Origin: an uncultured Bacteroidota bacterium
Lineage (GTDB): Bacteria > Bacteroidota > Bacteroidia > Bacteroidales > 4484-276
DNA: 64,000 nucleotides
Reading direction: 5' to 3'
NCBI GenBank assembly: GCA_903944895.1
Contig: CAJATL010000125.1
Location: 1-64,000, forward strand
The position numbers and the translations under genes are program-made. Each line of letters starts with the position of its first letter. The stretch's first letter is position 1. Below, in pieces: positions 47,616-57,886 of this stretch. The notes under the pieces were generated by a model. The model did not search any database. It was not told where the DNA came from and saw only the letters and a program-made list of their open reading frames with translations.

Positions 47616-50048
47616 TTAGTATTCCACCAGTACAGTATCCTCCAACCCAAAAAATTGTGGTGATTGCAATCCGCTGATTTTCCTTGAAGTTGTTGTAACA
47701 TTATCAAAAAGGTAATCTTTCAGCTCACCTGAAGTAATTTTTTTATCCTGGTTAGAATCAGCCTGACCCTGCAATCCTGCACACAAAAAATAGGTAAATA
47801 ACCCAGTCTGTGAGGCATCAAAGCCCAGGGAAGTCTCCGCCTCACTGGATGAATTAAAAATGGTGAAATTCGGGTTATTCAAATATGCCCAGTTATTTTT
47901 GGGTTTTATTTTAACCCCCTTCATGGCCACCAAATTTTCGGCTTTAATGGTTTCGGTGGTCCGAGATCCCCCACTGAAACAAGCATCTAAAAACACAGTA
48001 ACCGATTTAGCTTCAAGTTTTTCTAAATTTTCGTACAATTTATTTATTTCATAGCCCTGGGTTTCGATCCGGGCTACTTTTCCATCGAAAGGAAATAAAT
48101 AGATGTTCTCACCACTTTTATCCGGAATGCCATGACCGGAATAAAAAACAAAAAGCTCAGTTTGTCCCTTAACAATCTCCTTTTGAAGTTCCCCATTATC
48201 AGGATTAAATACATCGTCAAAAATAAAACCTGAAACTTCATCATTTTTATACATCACCACTTTTTCGACACCCAATCTCTTTTGGAAATATTCTTTCAAA
48301 ATATCTGCATCATTTGTAGCATAGGGAGCTGGTGGAAGTTCTTTGTAATTTTCGACACCAAAAATTACTGCAATTGAGTTTTTGCGTTTGGTGTTTGAGG
48401 GCATAATTGTTTTAATGTCAATCAGATTACTGGTATTCATCGAAAACTTTCTGGAACTATATTCAAACTTTGCAAAATCCTTTTTCAAAGATTCAAAATC
48501 AGAATTTACAGTTAAAGTTTTCGTTTCGGGTGGCCTGGTGTTTAATGAAATGGGTAGTTGATAATCTGTTAAATTCCCCTTCCCCATTGTTTCGGAAAGA
48601 GTTAAAAGTACGGGCAGTAAATCGGTTCCTGTCACTCGTTTATTAGGGCTGATGATAAATGATATTTCCTTTGTTTGTCCGGCTTTCACGACCCCCAACA
48701 TACCCTGATTCTTTTCAAGATAAATATCCGGATTATTTGTTCTAATTTTAAAACCAACATCATTCGCATCACCTAAGCCAATGTTTTGAATCACAAATTT
48801 GACAGTTGCTTGTTCCCCTGCTTGTAAAAGCCCATTTTCATTGATAGCATAAGTATTTTCTCCGCTGTCAAAGATCTCAAGCCCTGAAAAAACCAATTGC
48901 GGGGCCTGATACTCGAAAGTATTCAGGATTAAAAAAGCATCATCCATATCATAACCGAAAAATTCTGTGACTTTGATTTTCAAGCGATGTTCGGCCGTTT
49001 TTATATTAATGCCTGCAAAAATCGGTATGATAACATCATAACTTTCAGCGGGTTTTAAAACCTTCATTGAATAGTTTCCGATCGTTAAATTGGCATCCAG
49101 CAAATCATCCTCTACGCTTACCTTTAACTCCTGGGCATTGCCTTTCCCTTTATTTGTGATTTTAATAAATATTTTCGCACTCTCCTTCGCTTCCAGAATT
49201 CCATTATTGTTATCATCTGTAAAACTCAGCTCAGCAAACAAATCAGGAGGTAATCCACGCACAAAAGGTGATTTGGTATTCAACACGATAGACTTACTTG
49301 TTGAATATGAATTATCTGTACTCACATTTAAAGTAAAAGTGACGGTTTCATCTCTTAACTCTTCAGTGGTCTCAATTACAAACCTTCCTCCTTTTGATGT
49401 ATTTGGTGAAATAAATTCTTTATAATTATCAGAAAGTGCAGCTTTCCGAAGACTCATTCCGGGCAAGGTTTTATCAGATAACATAGTAACATTAACCATA
49501 TTAGCATCGCCTTTTCCAATGTTTTTTATTGTGTAATCAATATGCGCCTTACTATTTGGATTAATAATATCGGAAGATGGCTCCAATTCAACAATTAGTT
49601 CAGGTGGGTATGCTGTCTTTTTTTCGATTAATATTGATTTACCGGAACCTGGAATATTATTTACCAGGAATTTCGTGGTTTTTTGAAGATAATCAATGAT
49701 CAAATAATCATTGTAAACGCCAATTTTTGCTTTAATCCACTCTTCCTTAATTAAGCCATTTTCTACATTCTTAACTTTTGCAAGGCATTCAAATTTATCA
49801 TCTCCAAGATATCTGAAATCTTTCATAATAACTTCTCCAAGATAAAAACCAGCGCTGGTAGCCATTTCTGATGGAGAGATTAGCATAGTCATCAGGTTTT
49901 CATATTTGGATATTGAACCAGTTGTTTCCCCTTTCCACAAGCCATAAAGTAGTCTGTTAAATTCTTGACGTTGGGATATTTCCTGGGAAAAAAGTTCAGT
50001 GTCAGAAATCCCCAGAAGAATCAAAAATATTATTACAAATTTTTTCAT
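47616..50048 (-). CDS. exported caspase/peptidase C14-like protein with CARDB-like repeats and an EF-hand-like loop
   Basis: Signal peptide MKKFVIIFLILLGISDTELFSQ (likely start at 50048); catalytic His FYSGHGIPD and Cys FLDACFSGGS; EF-hand loop DSNQDKKITSGE; repeats with IKNIGKGDAN, ITNKGKGNAQ, IQNIGLGDAN. Confidence 0.85.
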   Translation of the reverse strand: MKKFVIIFLILLGISDTELFSQEISQRQEFNRLLYGLWKGETTGSISKYENLMTMLISPSEMATSAGFYLGEVIMKDFRYLGDDKFECLAKVKNVENGLIKEEWIKAKIGVYNDYLIIDYLQKTTKFLVNNIPGSGKSILIEKKTAYPPELIVELEPSSDIINPNSKAHIDYTIKNIGKGDANMVNVTMLSDKTLPGMSLRKAALSDNYKEFISPNTSKGGRFVIETTEELRDETVTFTLNVSTDNSYSTSKSIVLNTKSPFVRGLPPDLFAELSFTDDNNNGILEAKESAKIFIKITNKGKGNAQELKVSVEDDLLDANLTIGNYSMKVLKPAESYDVIIPIFAGINIKTAEHRLKIKVTEFFGYDMDDAFLILNTFEYQAPQLVFSGLEIFDSGENTYAINENGLLQAGEQATVKFVIQNIGLGDANDVGFKIRTNNPDIYLEKNQGMLGVVKAGQTKEISFIISPNKRVTGTDLLPVLLTLSETMGKGNLTDYQLPISLNTRPPETKTLTVNSDFESLKKDFAKFEYSSRKFSMNTSNLIDIKTIMPSNTKRKNSIAVIFGVENYKELPPAPYATNDADILKEYFQKRLGVEKVVMYKNDEVSGFIFDDVFNPDNGELQKEIVKGQTELFVFYSGHGIPDKSGENIYLFPFDGKVARIETQGYEINKLYENLEKLEAKSVTVFLDACFSGGSRTTETIKAENLVAMKGVKIKPKNNWAYLNNPNFTIFNSSSEAETSLGFDASQTGLFTYFLCAGLQGQADSNQDKKITSGELKDYLFDNVTTTSRKISGLQSPQFFGLEDTVLVEY

Positions 50049-50391
50049 TTTACGTTCAGATTTAAATGGTTGCTTTTTCTTTACAAAATTAAGATTTAGG
50101 TTTAAACTTTTACAATTATCCTTAATTAGATTGCGTCTAAACCTTTGCATCAGCTGGTTTTTGTACCGTCATCTCAATATTTTTATTATTATGGCCCATC
50201 CTTCATTGTGCTCGGCATGGGTAATAAATTCAAGAAAATAAAGGTAAGTCATTTGATTTGAGAATAAATGGAGAGTCAAGGCAATCCTGGAAATTCTTTT
50301 CCAAAACGATCATCCACATTTTGGACTTCTGAGTTTTGCATGCTTGTAAAGCAGATAATAGCCTGATATTTATTCTTCCGATACTTTGGAA

Positions 50392-50432
50392 TGTAGAGCC
50401 ACCCCGCCAAAAGGCAGGGTGATGTCTCTACA
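50392..50432. repeat. hairpin-forming inverted repeat (REP-like)
   Basis: tgtagagccaccccgccaaaaggcagggtgatgtctctaca, a nearly continuous stem. Confidence 0.6.
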
Positions 50433-50443
50433 ATCTTTTCCCT

Positions 50444-50941
50444 CTATCCGACCTCCAGGATATCCTTAGTATCGAAAGTGAAGCCGTTCATACGGTGAGT
50501 AATAGTGGACGATAACTCATGCAGCATTAATAGCCTTTCTCTTTTTACAATTGTCCTGAGTTCCCTATTAAGGTCCTCCCTATCTTTTCCAATTACGACT
50601 GCAATCAACCACCTGACGTCAAATCCACTGTCATTGTCAGAAAGTTCAAGCAGCGATATTACTCTCGGCGATGCTATCAGAGGTGGAATTATTGTTTCCT
50701 CAAAAACCCCTAAGTACTGGGCAATGATAGATGTCTTTACCGGAAATCCCAGCTTCTCATAATTTACTTCGGCTTTCTCAGCCAATAAGTATCCTTTTCT
50801 GCGTAGGTTTTCCACCCGGCGTAAGGTTGGTGACGGAGTCAATCCCACCTTTTCGGCGAGATCCTGATTTAAAAGGTTGCTGTTTGATGACAGAGTGCGG
50901 AGTATCTGCACATCAATGTCATCAATTTCTTTTTTTCTCAT
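50444..50941 (-). CDS. Lrp/AsnC family transcriptional regulator
   Basis: IDDIDVQILRTLSSNSNLLNQDLAEKVGLTPSPTLRRVENLRRKGYL HTH plus ligand-binding-like domain. Confidence 0.88.
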   Translation of the reverse strand: MRKKEIDDIDVQILRTLSSNSNLLNQDLAEKVGLTPSPTLRRVENLRRKGYLLAEKAEVNYEKLGFPVKTSIIAQYLGVFEETIIPPLIASPRVISLLELSDNDSGFDVRWLIAVVIGKDREDLNRELRTIVKRERLLMLHELSSTITHRMNGFTFDTKDILEVG

Positions 50942-51875
50942 AGGAGATGATTTTGTTTAAAAATTTATACTTGAAGATATTTGGTGTTGATTAGGAATAA
51001 CTTAATTTCTTACGGTTAGCCAAAATTGGCTTACCAGCATCATAGTTTCAACGATTTGAGAATGGTTCATTTAAAGGCTATTGTCTGGAAGCGATTTTGG
51101 AAATAGTGGCCGGCGATAAATCGTAAGCTGCAATCTTATGGTTTTTCGTAAAATGCGTTGATCGAGCTTTTGCCCATGGTTAAGTTAAAAAAAATGACAA
51201 AACTGCAAGACGCCACGGGGGGAGGTGCAGATGCATTCCCGAACGGGGGTTCTTGTGTGAGGTGCTATCCCACCACTTAGAGCCCTTAAAAAATTTCAAA
51301 AAAAATTCTGGAAAAAATTTGGCTTAAACCTTAAGTAATATTGAGCATTCACAAGCCGGGACGAATGTAATGTCCAACCTTCCTAATCTTCAGGAAGACA
51401 ATATGATGAATGGATCTACGTGTTATTGGCTTACCTAATAAAAAGTAGTAAACGATAACTCTATGAAACGACCAGCACTATGAAAAGTATAGGTCATTTC
51501 CGGGTTAAGAGGGTTCAGGTTGATTCGACATACCCTTGCCAGGTCACCGACCAATAAATTCGGGGATAGGATGGTTAGTTTTTATTGGAGGACGCGATTA
51601 TCAGAAGCGTTTGTAGATTTTATTGCAACATAATGTTTTATGCTCTTTGCTTGTGTGTGGATTAGAAAACGAAAGCACGCCGTATTTGAAGTTCTTAATT
51701 GGCAGATAACTGGATGAATTTTAATTTCATAAATGACCTACAAGTTTTCAGTTGGTATCTGTAAATGCACAATTTATTTGGATCTTGTTATAACCCGAAT
51801 TCAAAAATTTTACTTTACAATAATGATACTAACGGTATCACTTGCTTTCAAAATTAAAGTAATGACTCGGCTAAC

Positions 51876-51912
51876 CATAAAAAAAAGAGGATCATTTGAA
51901 GACCCTCTTTTT
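51876..51912. terminator. intrinsic terminator-like hairpin
   Basis: aaaaaaaagagg-atcatttgaaga-ccctctttttt. Confidence 0.5.
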
Positions 51913-52001
51913 TCAAGCCAATACCTAAAGCTTGCTTTTTGAATTGTAAGTAAAAATGCTTTTTGACTTTTGTCACCAAGTCAACCAGTTTTCCATTAAC
52001 G

Positions 52002-52175
52002 CTATTTAAGTGTAATGTTTGTGATCTCTTTACTCTTGTAATAAACACGTCTGCCCATCACCAATGGCTTAGGCAGTGTCCTATTTTTCCTCCATGCCAA
52101 TTCAGTTGGTTTGGAAATTTTGAACATTTGCTGCACTTGCTTAGGACTCATAAAAATTCCATCATCTTCAATCAT
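52002..52175 (-). CDS. excisionase-like small HTH protein (57 aa; absent from ORF track)
   Basis: MIEDDGIFMSPKQVQQMFKISKPTELAWRKNRTLPKPLVMGRRVYYKSKEITNITLK*; MerR/HTH_17-like and next to the integrase. Confidence 0.7.
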   Translation of the reverse strand: MIEDDGIFMSPKQVQQMFKISKPTELAWRKNRTLPKPLVMGRRVYYKSKEITNITLK

Positions 52176-52332
52176 ATATAATTTAATATTAAGTTACATA
52201 ATAATAGTGCAAATTTAGTCAAAAAACAAGGTTTTAGAGAAACGAAAAGTGAACATTCCAATTGTTGGTTTTTTTTAATATTTGATATTCAGGCACATAA
52301 AAACTGAAAGAGCATGTCATGATTGATGAGCG

Positions 52333-53592
52333 TTACTTAGATAATTTTGATTTCAAGTTTTCAGAATTAAATCGGTTCATCTCTGTACGTTTTTGATGGT
52401 CAGTTATGCCTGTGTATGCCTCCATCATTTTATGAGAATGATGACCACTAAATCGCATAATAATTTCAGTATTCATATCAAGGAAAACAGACAGGGAAAT
52501 GAATGTCCTTCTTGCACAATGCGTTGTTATTACATTGCTTAGTGTACTTGTTTCTCTTACTGTTTGTCCGTTCTTTATGTAAACTTTTGTTATTAATCTG
52601 TCAAACTCCAATAACTTGGATAAATCCTTTACATAGAGGTTTAACTTTGGGTTGCTGATCTTTGGCAGCGAGTAGTTGTATTTCTCCAGAATTTCCAGGG
52701 CAAAAGAATTTAACGGTATTTCGAGAGAATCTGCAGTCTTTTGTGTAGTCAGCTTTAAGACCCCATCTGCAAAACTATCTTTTGTCAGACTGTCATAATC
52801 CGAAAACCTAAGCCCGGTGGCACACATAAAACTAAAAATGTCTCTTACCCTACTCAATCTCAAATCTGGTATGTTCGCCTCATACATCTTTAGAAACTCG
52901 GTAGGTTTAAGAAATATAATGTTTTCGGGATTACCTTGGGTGCTTTGTGTCTTGTCTTTAATCTCAAAATCCTTGTATCCTGGAATTTCAATTTTTTTGC
53001 TTTTCATACACCATCCCAAAAACCAATTCAGGTTTTTGATAGTCTTTTTGATGGTGCTGTTGCGATGGCCGATTTCAACAAAATACGTGAACAACTTTTG
53101 GTAAAAATCCCTGTTGACAGAGGCAAAGTTCAATTTAACATTTTTAGCCTTTTCAAATGCTTCAAGATGCTTTTTAAGTGTTGTGAATTTCTGATAAGTA
53201 CTCAGACTCCATGCATTAACTTTACCGGCTGTCTGCGTGAACTCGTTGAAGTATTCAAAGAAAGTTAACGGTTCCCCCTTTTTTCTGTAAACATTCTTTA
53301 TGTATTCCTGAGTCGGTGTTTTTCCTTCATTCTTTGCCTCTAAATAAATATGCTCCAATTCGTTCGCAATAGCCTTTAATGTTTCGTTTTTAGAGTCGGC
53401 ATTACTTGCTCCACTCTTAAACTGTTGCTTGTCAGAGCTCCATTGCTTTTCATCGGCCTTTAGTCCGGTTGTGCTCATGAACCTTTGTCCATCGAAGTTA
53501 AATGAAAATCTAACCGGACAGTCTTTAACACTCTTTTTGCCAGTGACTTTGTTGGTGCGTTGATCCAAGTAAAATTTTGTTTCAAATCTCAT
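52333..53592 (-). CDS. tyrosine recombinase / phage-type integrase
   Basis: C-terminal catalytic region TTHCARRTFISLSVFLDMNTEIIMRFSGHHSHKMMEAYTGITDHQ; N-terminal Arm/SAM-like domain MRFETKFYLDQRTNK. Confidence 0.93.
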   Translation of the reverse strand: MRFETKFYLDQRTNKVTGKKSVKDCPVRFSFNFDGQRFMSTTGLKADEKQWSSDKQQFKSGASNADSKNETLKAIANELEHIYLEAKNEGKTPTQEYIKNVYRKKGEPLTFFEYFNEFTQTAGKVNAWSLSTYQKFTTLKKHLEAFEKAKNVKLNFASVNRDFYQKLFTYFVEIGHRNSTIKKTIKNLNWFLGWCMKSKKIEIPGYKDFEIKDKTQSTQGNPENIIFLKPTEFLKMYEANIPDLRLSRVRDIFSFMCATGLRFSDYDSLTKDSFADGVLKLTTQKTADSLEIPLNSFALEILEKYNYSLPKISNPKLNLYVKDLSKLLEFDRLITKVYIKNGQTVRETSTLSNVITTHCARRTFISLSVFLDMNTEIIMRFSGHHSHKMMEAYTGITDHQKRTEMNRFNSENLKSKLSK

Positions 53593-53759
53593 AAAGTTTT
53601 GATATTAAGTAAAATAGTATACATTTTGTGCGTAAATAATTTGACATTTCTACTTACGCACAAATGTACGCACAAAATTCCATTTACACAACTTTTATTA
53701 ATTTTACTTAAATTTCGCTGAAACCCTTATCTGACAATCTATAAAAGAAAAAAGGTTAA

Positions 53760-53792
53760 CCAAGTTTTACCTCAATTAACCTCTTTTTATAG
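53760..53792. terminator. putative tmRNA terminator
   Basis: ggttaa...ttaacc inverted repeat flanked by A/T tracts just past the ssrA 3' end. Confidence 0.5.
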
Positions 53793-53799
53793 TACTTTG

Positions 53800-54195
53800 T
53801 GGAGCTGCCGGGAGTCGAACCCGGGTCCAAACAAGCAGCATAAGTGCTTTCTACATGCTTAGTTTGTCATTGGTTTTCGAACCCAGGCCGGGAACAAACA
53901 CCCTACCTGAACCTTAGCTTCTATTGTTTCGCTGCTCACCCGAAGCTTATGAGCAACTATCCCTGTTTTGCTTCACCCCGAACTCAGACAGGAACAAGGC
54001 GGGTCCGCCTGCGGGATGTCTCGATCCGGCACCTGGTGCCAGAATTAGGCCAATCTACTTTATTCGATTAAGCTGCGAGAGCGTAATTATAATTGTCGCC
54101 AGTTATTGGCTTAAGAATAGTTTTAACAGGCCACATTCTCAATGCCCGGCATGCTTACAAATCCACTTCCTTGCTGTCAAAACCAGAACAGCCCC
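53800..54195 (-). ncRNA. ssrA: transfer-messenger RNA (tmRNA)
   Basis: Reverse strand 5' GGGGCTGTTCTGGTTTTGACAG...; 3' GGACCCGGGTTCGACTCCCGGCAGCTCCA; tag reading frame GGC GAC AAT TAT AAT TAC GCT CTC GCA GCT TAA (GDNYNYALAA) at 54068-54100. Confidence 0.95.
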
Positions 54196-54370
54196 AGTAT
54201 TTTAAAGAACTTTCTTCGTTGTCGAAGGCTGCAAAGATAATACAATTTGCAGATTTTTAAGATGAGATTTCTGGACTGTTGAGGTTCCAACATTCCGTTG
54301 ATACAAATTTTCGGCTACTTTTGCGCCTTCATTTTACACAAAATCACTCGGTTATCTTTAAGAAACTACG

Positions 54371-55774
54371 ATGAAAGCACTCATAAATTTCCAGCAAAAA
54401 CTTGTTGCACAAAACCGTAAAGAGTACGGTGTTCTTTACGATCAGCTTAAAAAACCATCTTATTACGGGGCTATCGAAGCCGATGAAAAACGCTCACAAC
54501 TTATCGACGAAATCGAAGGAAAGGCTGGCTACCTTTTTAACGGGACAAAACCGTTTGCCCATGCAGTTTCGCCGGGGTGCAGGCTTTGTGGCGAAGGTCA
54601 TTGGTCGTGCCTCTTTGTGAACAACCGCTGCAACTGTAATTGCTTTTATTGCCCCGCTCCCCAGGTTGATACCGCCATTCCGGAAACACAGGGACTGACT
54701 TTTGATACTCCTGAAAATTACATCGCCTACATCAAAAAAATGGGCTTTAAAGGCGTGGCTTTGAGTGGTGGAGAGCCTCTGCTGACTTTCGACAAAACCA
54801 TCGATTTTTTAGCTAAGATAAAGAAAGAATTTGGTAGCTCGGTTTATGTGTGGATGTACACCAACGGCACCCTTCTAGATGAAGAAAAAGCGACAATCTT
54901 AGCCAAAACCGGCCTCGATGAAATCCGTTTCGATTTAACAGCCACGGACTACAACACCAAAAAACTTAAACTCGCTTTAGGAAAAATCCCGAATGTAACC
55001 GTCGAAATTCCAGCTATTCCTGAAGAAATCGAACAGTTAAAAAACATGGTCGTCGAACTCGACAGCCTCGGCGTAAATTATCTTAATCTACACCAGATCA
55101 GGCTTACACCCTATAATCTTAAAAACCTGCTTAACCGGAATTATACTTTTTTGCATGGCCATAGGGTTACTGTGCTCGAATCGGAACTTGCGGCACTCGA
55201 AATTATCAGCTTTGTTTTTAAACAAGGGTTGAAGCTACCCGTAAATTACTGTTCATTTCATTACAAAAATCACTATCAAAAAGCTGCTTTCCGAAAAAAA
55301 GCAGCGCAATTCGTTTTGCACGGACAGGAAGAAATCAATGAAAACGGATTTATCCGTAGCCTAAGCCTGCATGGGATTTCTGTTCCGATTGAAAGCTTAA
55401 AAACACAATTGCTTAATATTGCACCTGATGGCGAAGGATGGCTGGTGTCGGAGGAAAATGATCAGATTTTTCTTACTAGTGATGTTCTCTTAAAAATGCA
55501 ACTAACCAACGAACCGGTTTTTGTTGAATATCAGACAGCCGTAGCCAACGAAAAGCCATTAAATGAAGGTATCAAACTAAAACTTACCGACACAAAAACC
55601 ATTTTTTTTGCAAAAGAAACCAGTGCAGCTCCCATCAGGATTGATGCTGATGAAAGTGCAGGTTTTTTCGAAATCCTTCAGGGCAGGCTTCCCAAGGAGG
55701 CAATGGATTATGAAAATCTTTTTAATATTGCGCTAAAAGAAATTCCGGCAAAAGGTTTTGTAGAATATTTTTAA
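54371..55774 (+). CDS. radical SAM protein (pyruvate formate-lyase activase-like)
   Basis: CNCNCFYC (CX3CX2C) and LSGGEPLLTFDKTIDFLAKI. Confidence 0.88.
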   Translation: MKALINFQQKLVAQNRKEYGVLYDQLKKPSYYGAIEADEKRSQLIDEIEGKAGYLFNGTKPFAHAVSPGCRLCGEGHWSCLFVNNRCNCNCFYCPAPQVDTAIPETQGLTFDTPENYIAYIKKMGFKGVALSGGEPLLTFDKTIDFLAKIKKEFGSSVYVWMYTNGTLLDEEKATILAKTGLDEIRFDLTATDYNTKKLKLALGKIPNVTVEIPAIPEEIEQLKNMVVELDSLGVNYLNLHQIRLTPYNLKNLLNRNYTFLHGHRVTVLESELAALEIISFVFKQGLKLPVNYCSFHYKNHYQKAAFRKKAAQFVLHGQEEINENGFIRSLSLHGISVPIESLKTQLLNIAPDGEGWLVSEENDQIFLTSDVLLKMQLTNEPVFVEYQTAVANEKPLNEGIKLKLTDTKTIFFAKETSAAPIRIDADESAGFFEILQGRLPKEAMDYENLFNIALKEIPAKGFVEYF

Positions 55775-55840
55775 CAGAAGCAATGATAGATGTTGCTTTT
55801 TTTTATCTTTGAAAGAAATTTTGTAATACAGGCTGTTTTG

Positions 55841-57667
55841 ATGACAAACGATAAAACACGACACATGCATATAAAAATGGCGAACAGTAATGTTCGTATT
55901 TTGCAGTTTGTTATCATCACCGGATGTACAATTATTGCCGGAGTATTTTTTGCCATGTGGTCGATGCGCAGCACAGATTCCGAAATGCGAAAAGATTTGA
56001 TTCAGGAAGCCCAGATTGTCGGAAATGCCATCGACTGGCGTTTCATTCAAAAATTGACAGCTACCGAAGACGATCTTAATGCACCTGCTTATATTCGTTT
56101 GAAAGAGCAACTGTCCCTGGTCCGGTCAGCAAATCCACTGTGCCGGTTTATTTATCTGATGGGGCATCATGAAGATGGATCAGTTTATTTTTTCCTGGAT
56201 TCAGAGTCAGCAGAATCTGATGACAATTCTCCTCCCGGCGAAATATATACCGACGCAACCGAAATCCTGAAAAATGTTTTCATCTCAGGAAAACCTGCAA
56301 CCGAAGGCCCCGTTCCTGATGAATGGGGCATTTGGGTAAGTGCAATTGTACCACTTATCGAGCCTCAAACCAATGAAATTTTAGCCATCCTGGGAATGGA
56401 CATTGACGCTCATGAGTGGCGCGCAGAAATATTTAAATCCCTCACAGTACCCATTTCTGTAACCCTCATTATTCTGTTCACCGAAACTATTTTTTTTGTT
56501 TTCAGGATACGAAACTATAGGGAAAACAAACGACTTGCGGCATCCAGAGAGTTATTAAGCCAGAGTGAAGCCCGTTACAGGCAATTGTTTGAACATGCTC
56601 CTGCCGGTATTTATGAAGTTGATTATGTCAACAATCATTTTTCTTCGGTAAATGATGTAATGTCTAATTATGTTGGTTACACCAAAGAGGAATTGTTGCA
56701 ATTAAGCCCCAGCAAGATATTAGCCCAGGATAGTCAAAAAGAGTACTTCGAAAGATTGGAGAAACTAAAAAATGGTGAAGTTGTGCCGCTGATTGCAGAA
56801 TATAAAGCGATTACAAAATATGGCGATGAGTTTTGGATCCTGGTAAATACCCAGTACCTTTTTGAAGGTAACCATCTGATAGGTTCAACCGGGGTAATTC
56901 ATGATATTACCGATCGTAAACTGACCGAACAGGCATTAATCAAAGCCAACGAATTAGCAGAAAAATCAAACAAGCTTAAAGATGCATTTATTACCAATAT
57001 CTCACATGAAATACGCACACCTCTGAATTCGATTCTTGGTTTTAGTGATCTTTTACCTGATATGATTTCAGAAGAAAATCAGGAACCGGCATCCCATATT
57101 TTCGAAATCATCAACATATCAGGAAAACGACTGATGCGGACTGTTGACATGATTATGAATTTTTCGAGACTTCAGGTTGGCGAATTCCCTGTTCAATATA
57201 CTGATGTAAACCTGGCACAGGTTCTTGAAACTTTGACTAAGGAATTTAAAATTCTTGCTCAGGAAAAATCACTCAATCTGATTTTTGAAAACCATTGTGG
57301 TGATGCAATCCTTAATCTCGATGAATACTGCATTACGCAGGCAGTGTACGATCTTGTTGATAACGCAATAAAATTTACACCTGAAGGCTTTGTTAAAGTA
57401 TCGCTTAACAGGAAAGATGATTCGGTAGTTATTGATATCGAAGATACCGGAATCGGAATTTCAGAAGAATACCTATCTCATCTTTTCGAGCCATTTTCGC
57501 AGGAAGAAAGCGGACTTTCACGCACTTTCGAAGGCGTCGGCTTAGGCCTTTCAATCGTAAAAAAACTACTCGACCTTATTCATGCCGAAATAACCGTTGA
57601 AAGCACAAAAGGACAAGGAACAACCTTTCATATCAGCTTAAATACAACAAGTAATTCCATCGCCTGA
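55841..57667 (+). CDS. membrane PAS-domain sensor histidine kinase
   Basis: PAS segment ARYRQLFEHAPAGIYEVDYVNN; HisKA ITNISHEIRTPLNSILGFSDLL; HATPase DNAIKFTPEG, DTGIGISEEY, GLGLSIVKKLL. Confidence 0.92.
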   Translation: MTNDKTRHMHIKMANSNVRILQFVIITGCTIIAGVFFAMWSMRSTDSEMRKDLIQEAQIVGNAIDWRFIQKLTATEDDLNAPAYIRLKEQLSLVRSANPLCRFIYLMGHHEDGSVYFFLDSESAESDDNSPPGEIYTDATEILKNVFISGKPATEGPVPDEWGIWVSAIVPLIEPQTNEILAILGMDIDAHEWRAEIFKSLTVPISVTLIILFTETIFFVFRIRNYRENKRLAASRELLSQSEARYRQLFEHAPAGIYEVDYVNNHFSSVNDVMSNYVGYTKEELLQLSPSKILAQDSQKEYFERLEKLKNGEVVPLIAEYKAITKYGDEFWILVNTQYLFEGNHLIGSTGVIHDITDRKLTEQALIKANELAEKSNKLKDAFITNISHEIRTPLNSILGFSDLLPDMISEENQEPASHIFEIINISGKRLMRTVDMIMNFSRLQVGEFPVQYTDVNLAQVLETLTKEFKILAQEKSLNLIFENHCGDAILNLDEYCITQAVYDLVDNAIKFTPEGFVKVSLNRKDDSVVIDIEDTGIGISEEYLSHLFEPFSQEESGLSRTFEGVGLGLSIVKKLLDLIHAEITVESTKGQGTTFHISLNTTSNSIA

Positions 57668-57886
57668 TCAAATTCCAAAGTGTCGTCAAGCGAAAAATAT
57701 TTCTCCATAAAAATGTTTTAACTGCTGATTTTTCACGATTGGGTTTTCGACGGCCTGTGTTTGAGAACACACTTCCACATCAAAACAATTAAAGTTTTAA
57801 AGCCCGGTAAAAATGTACTTTTGCCCGGTATAATAACGAAGTTTTGTTCTTCCGGAATTGCTTTCAGGAGGTTTGGTATTAAAAAA

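Noticed and set aside
23280-53800. Second copy of the ssrA 3' end as attL
   Set aside because: Scanned by eye for gagctgccgggagtc and gtcgaacccggg fragments and found none; the island boundary on the left is therefore not claimed.
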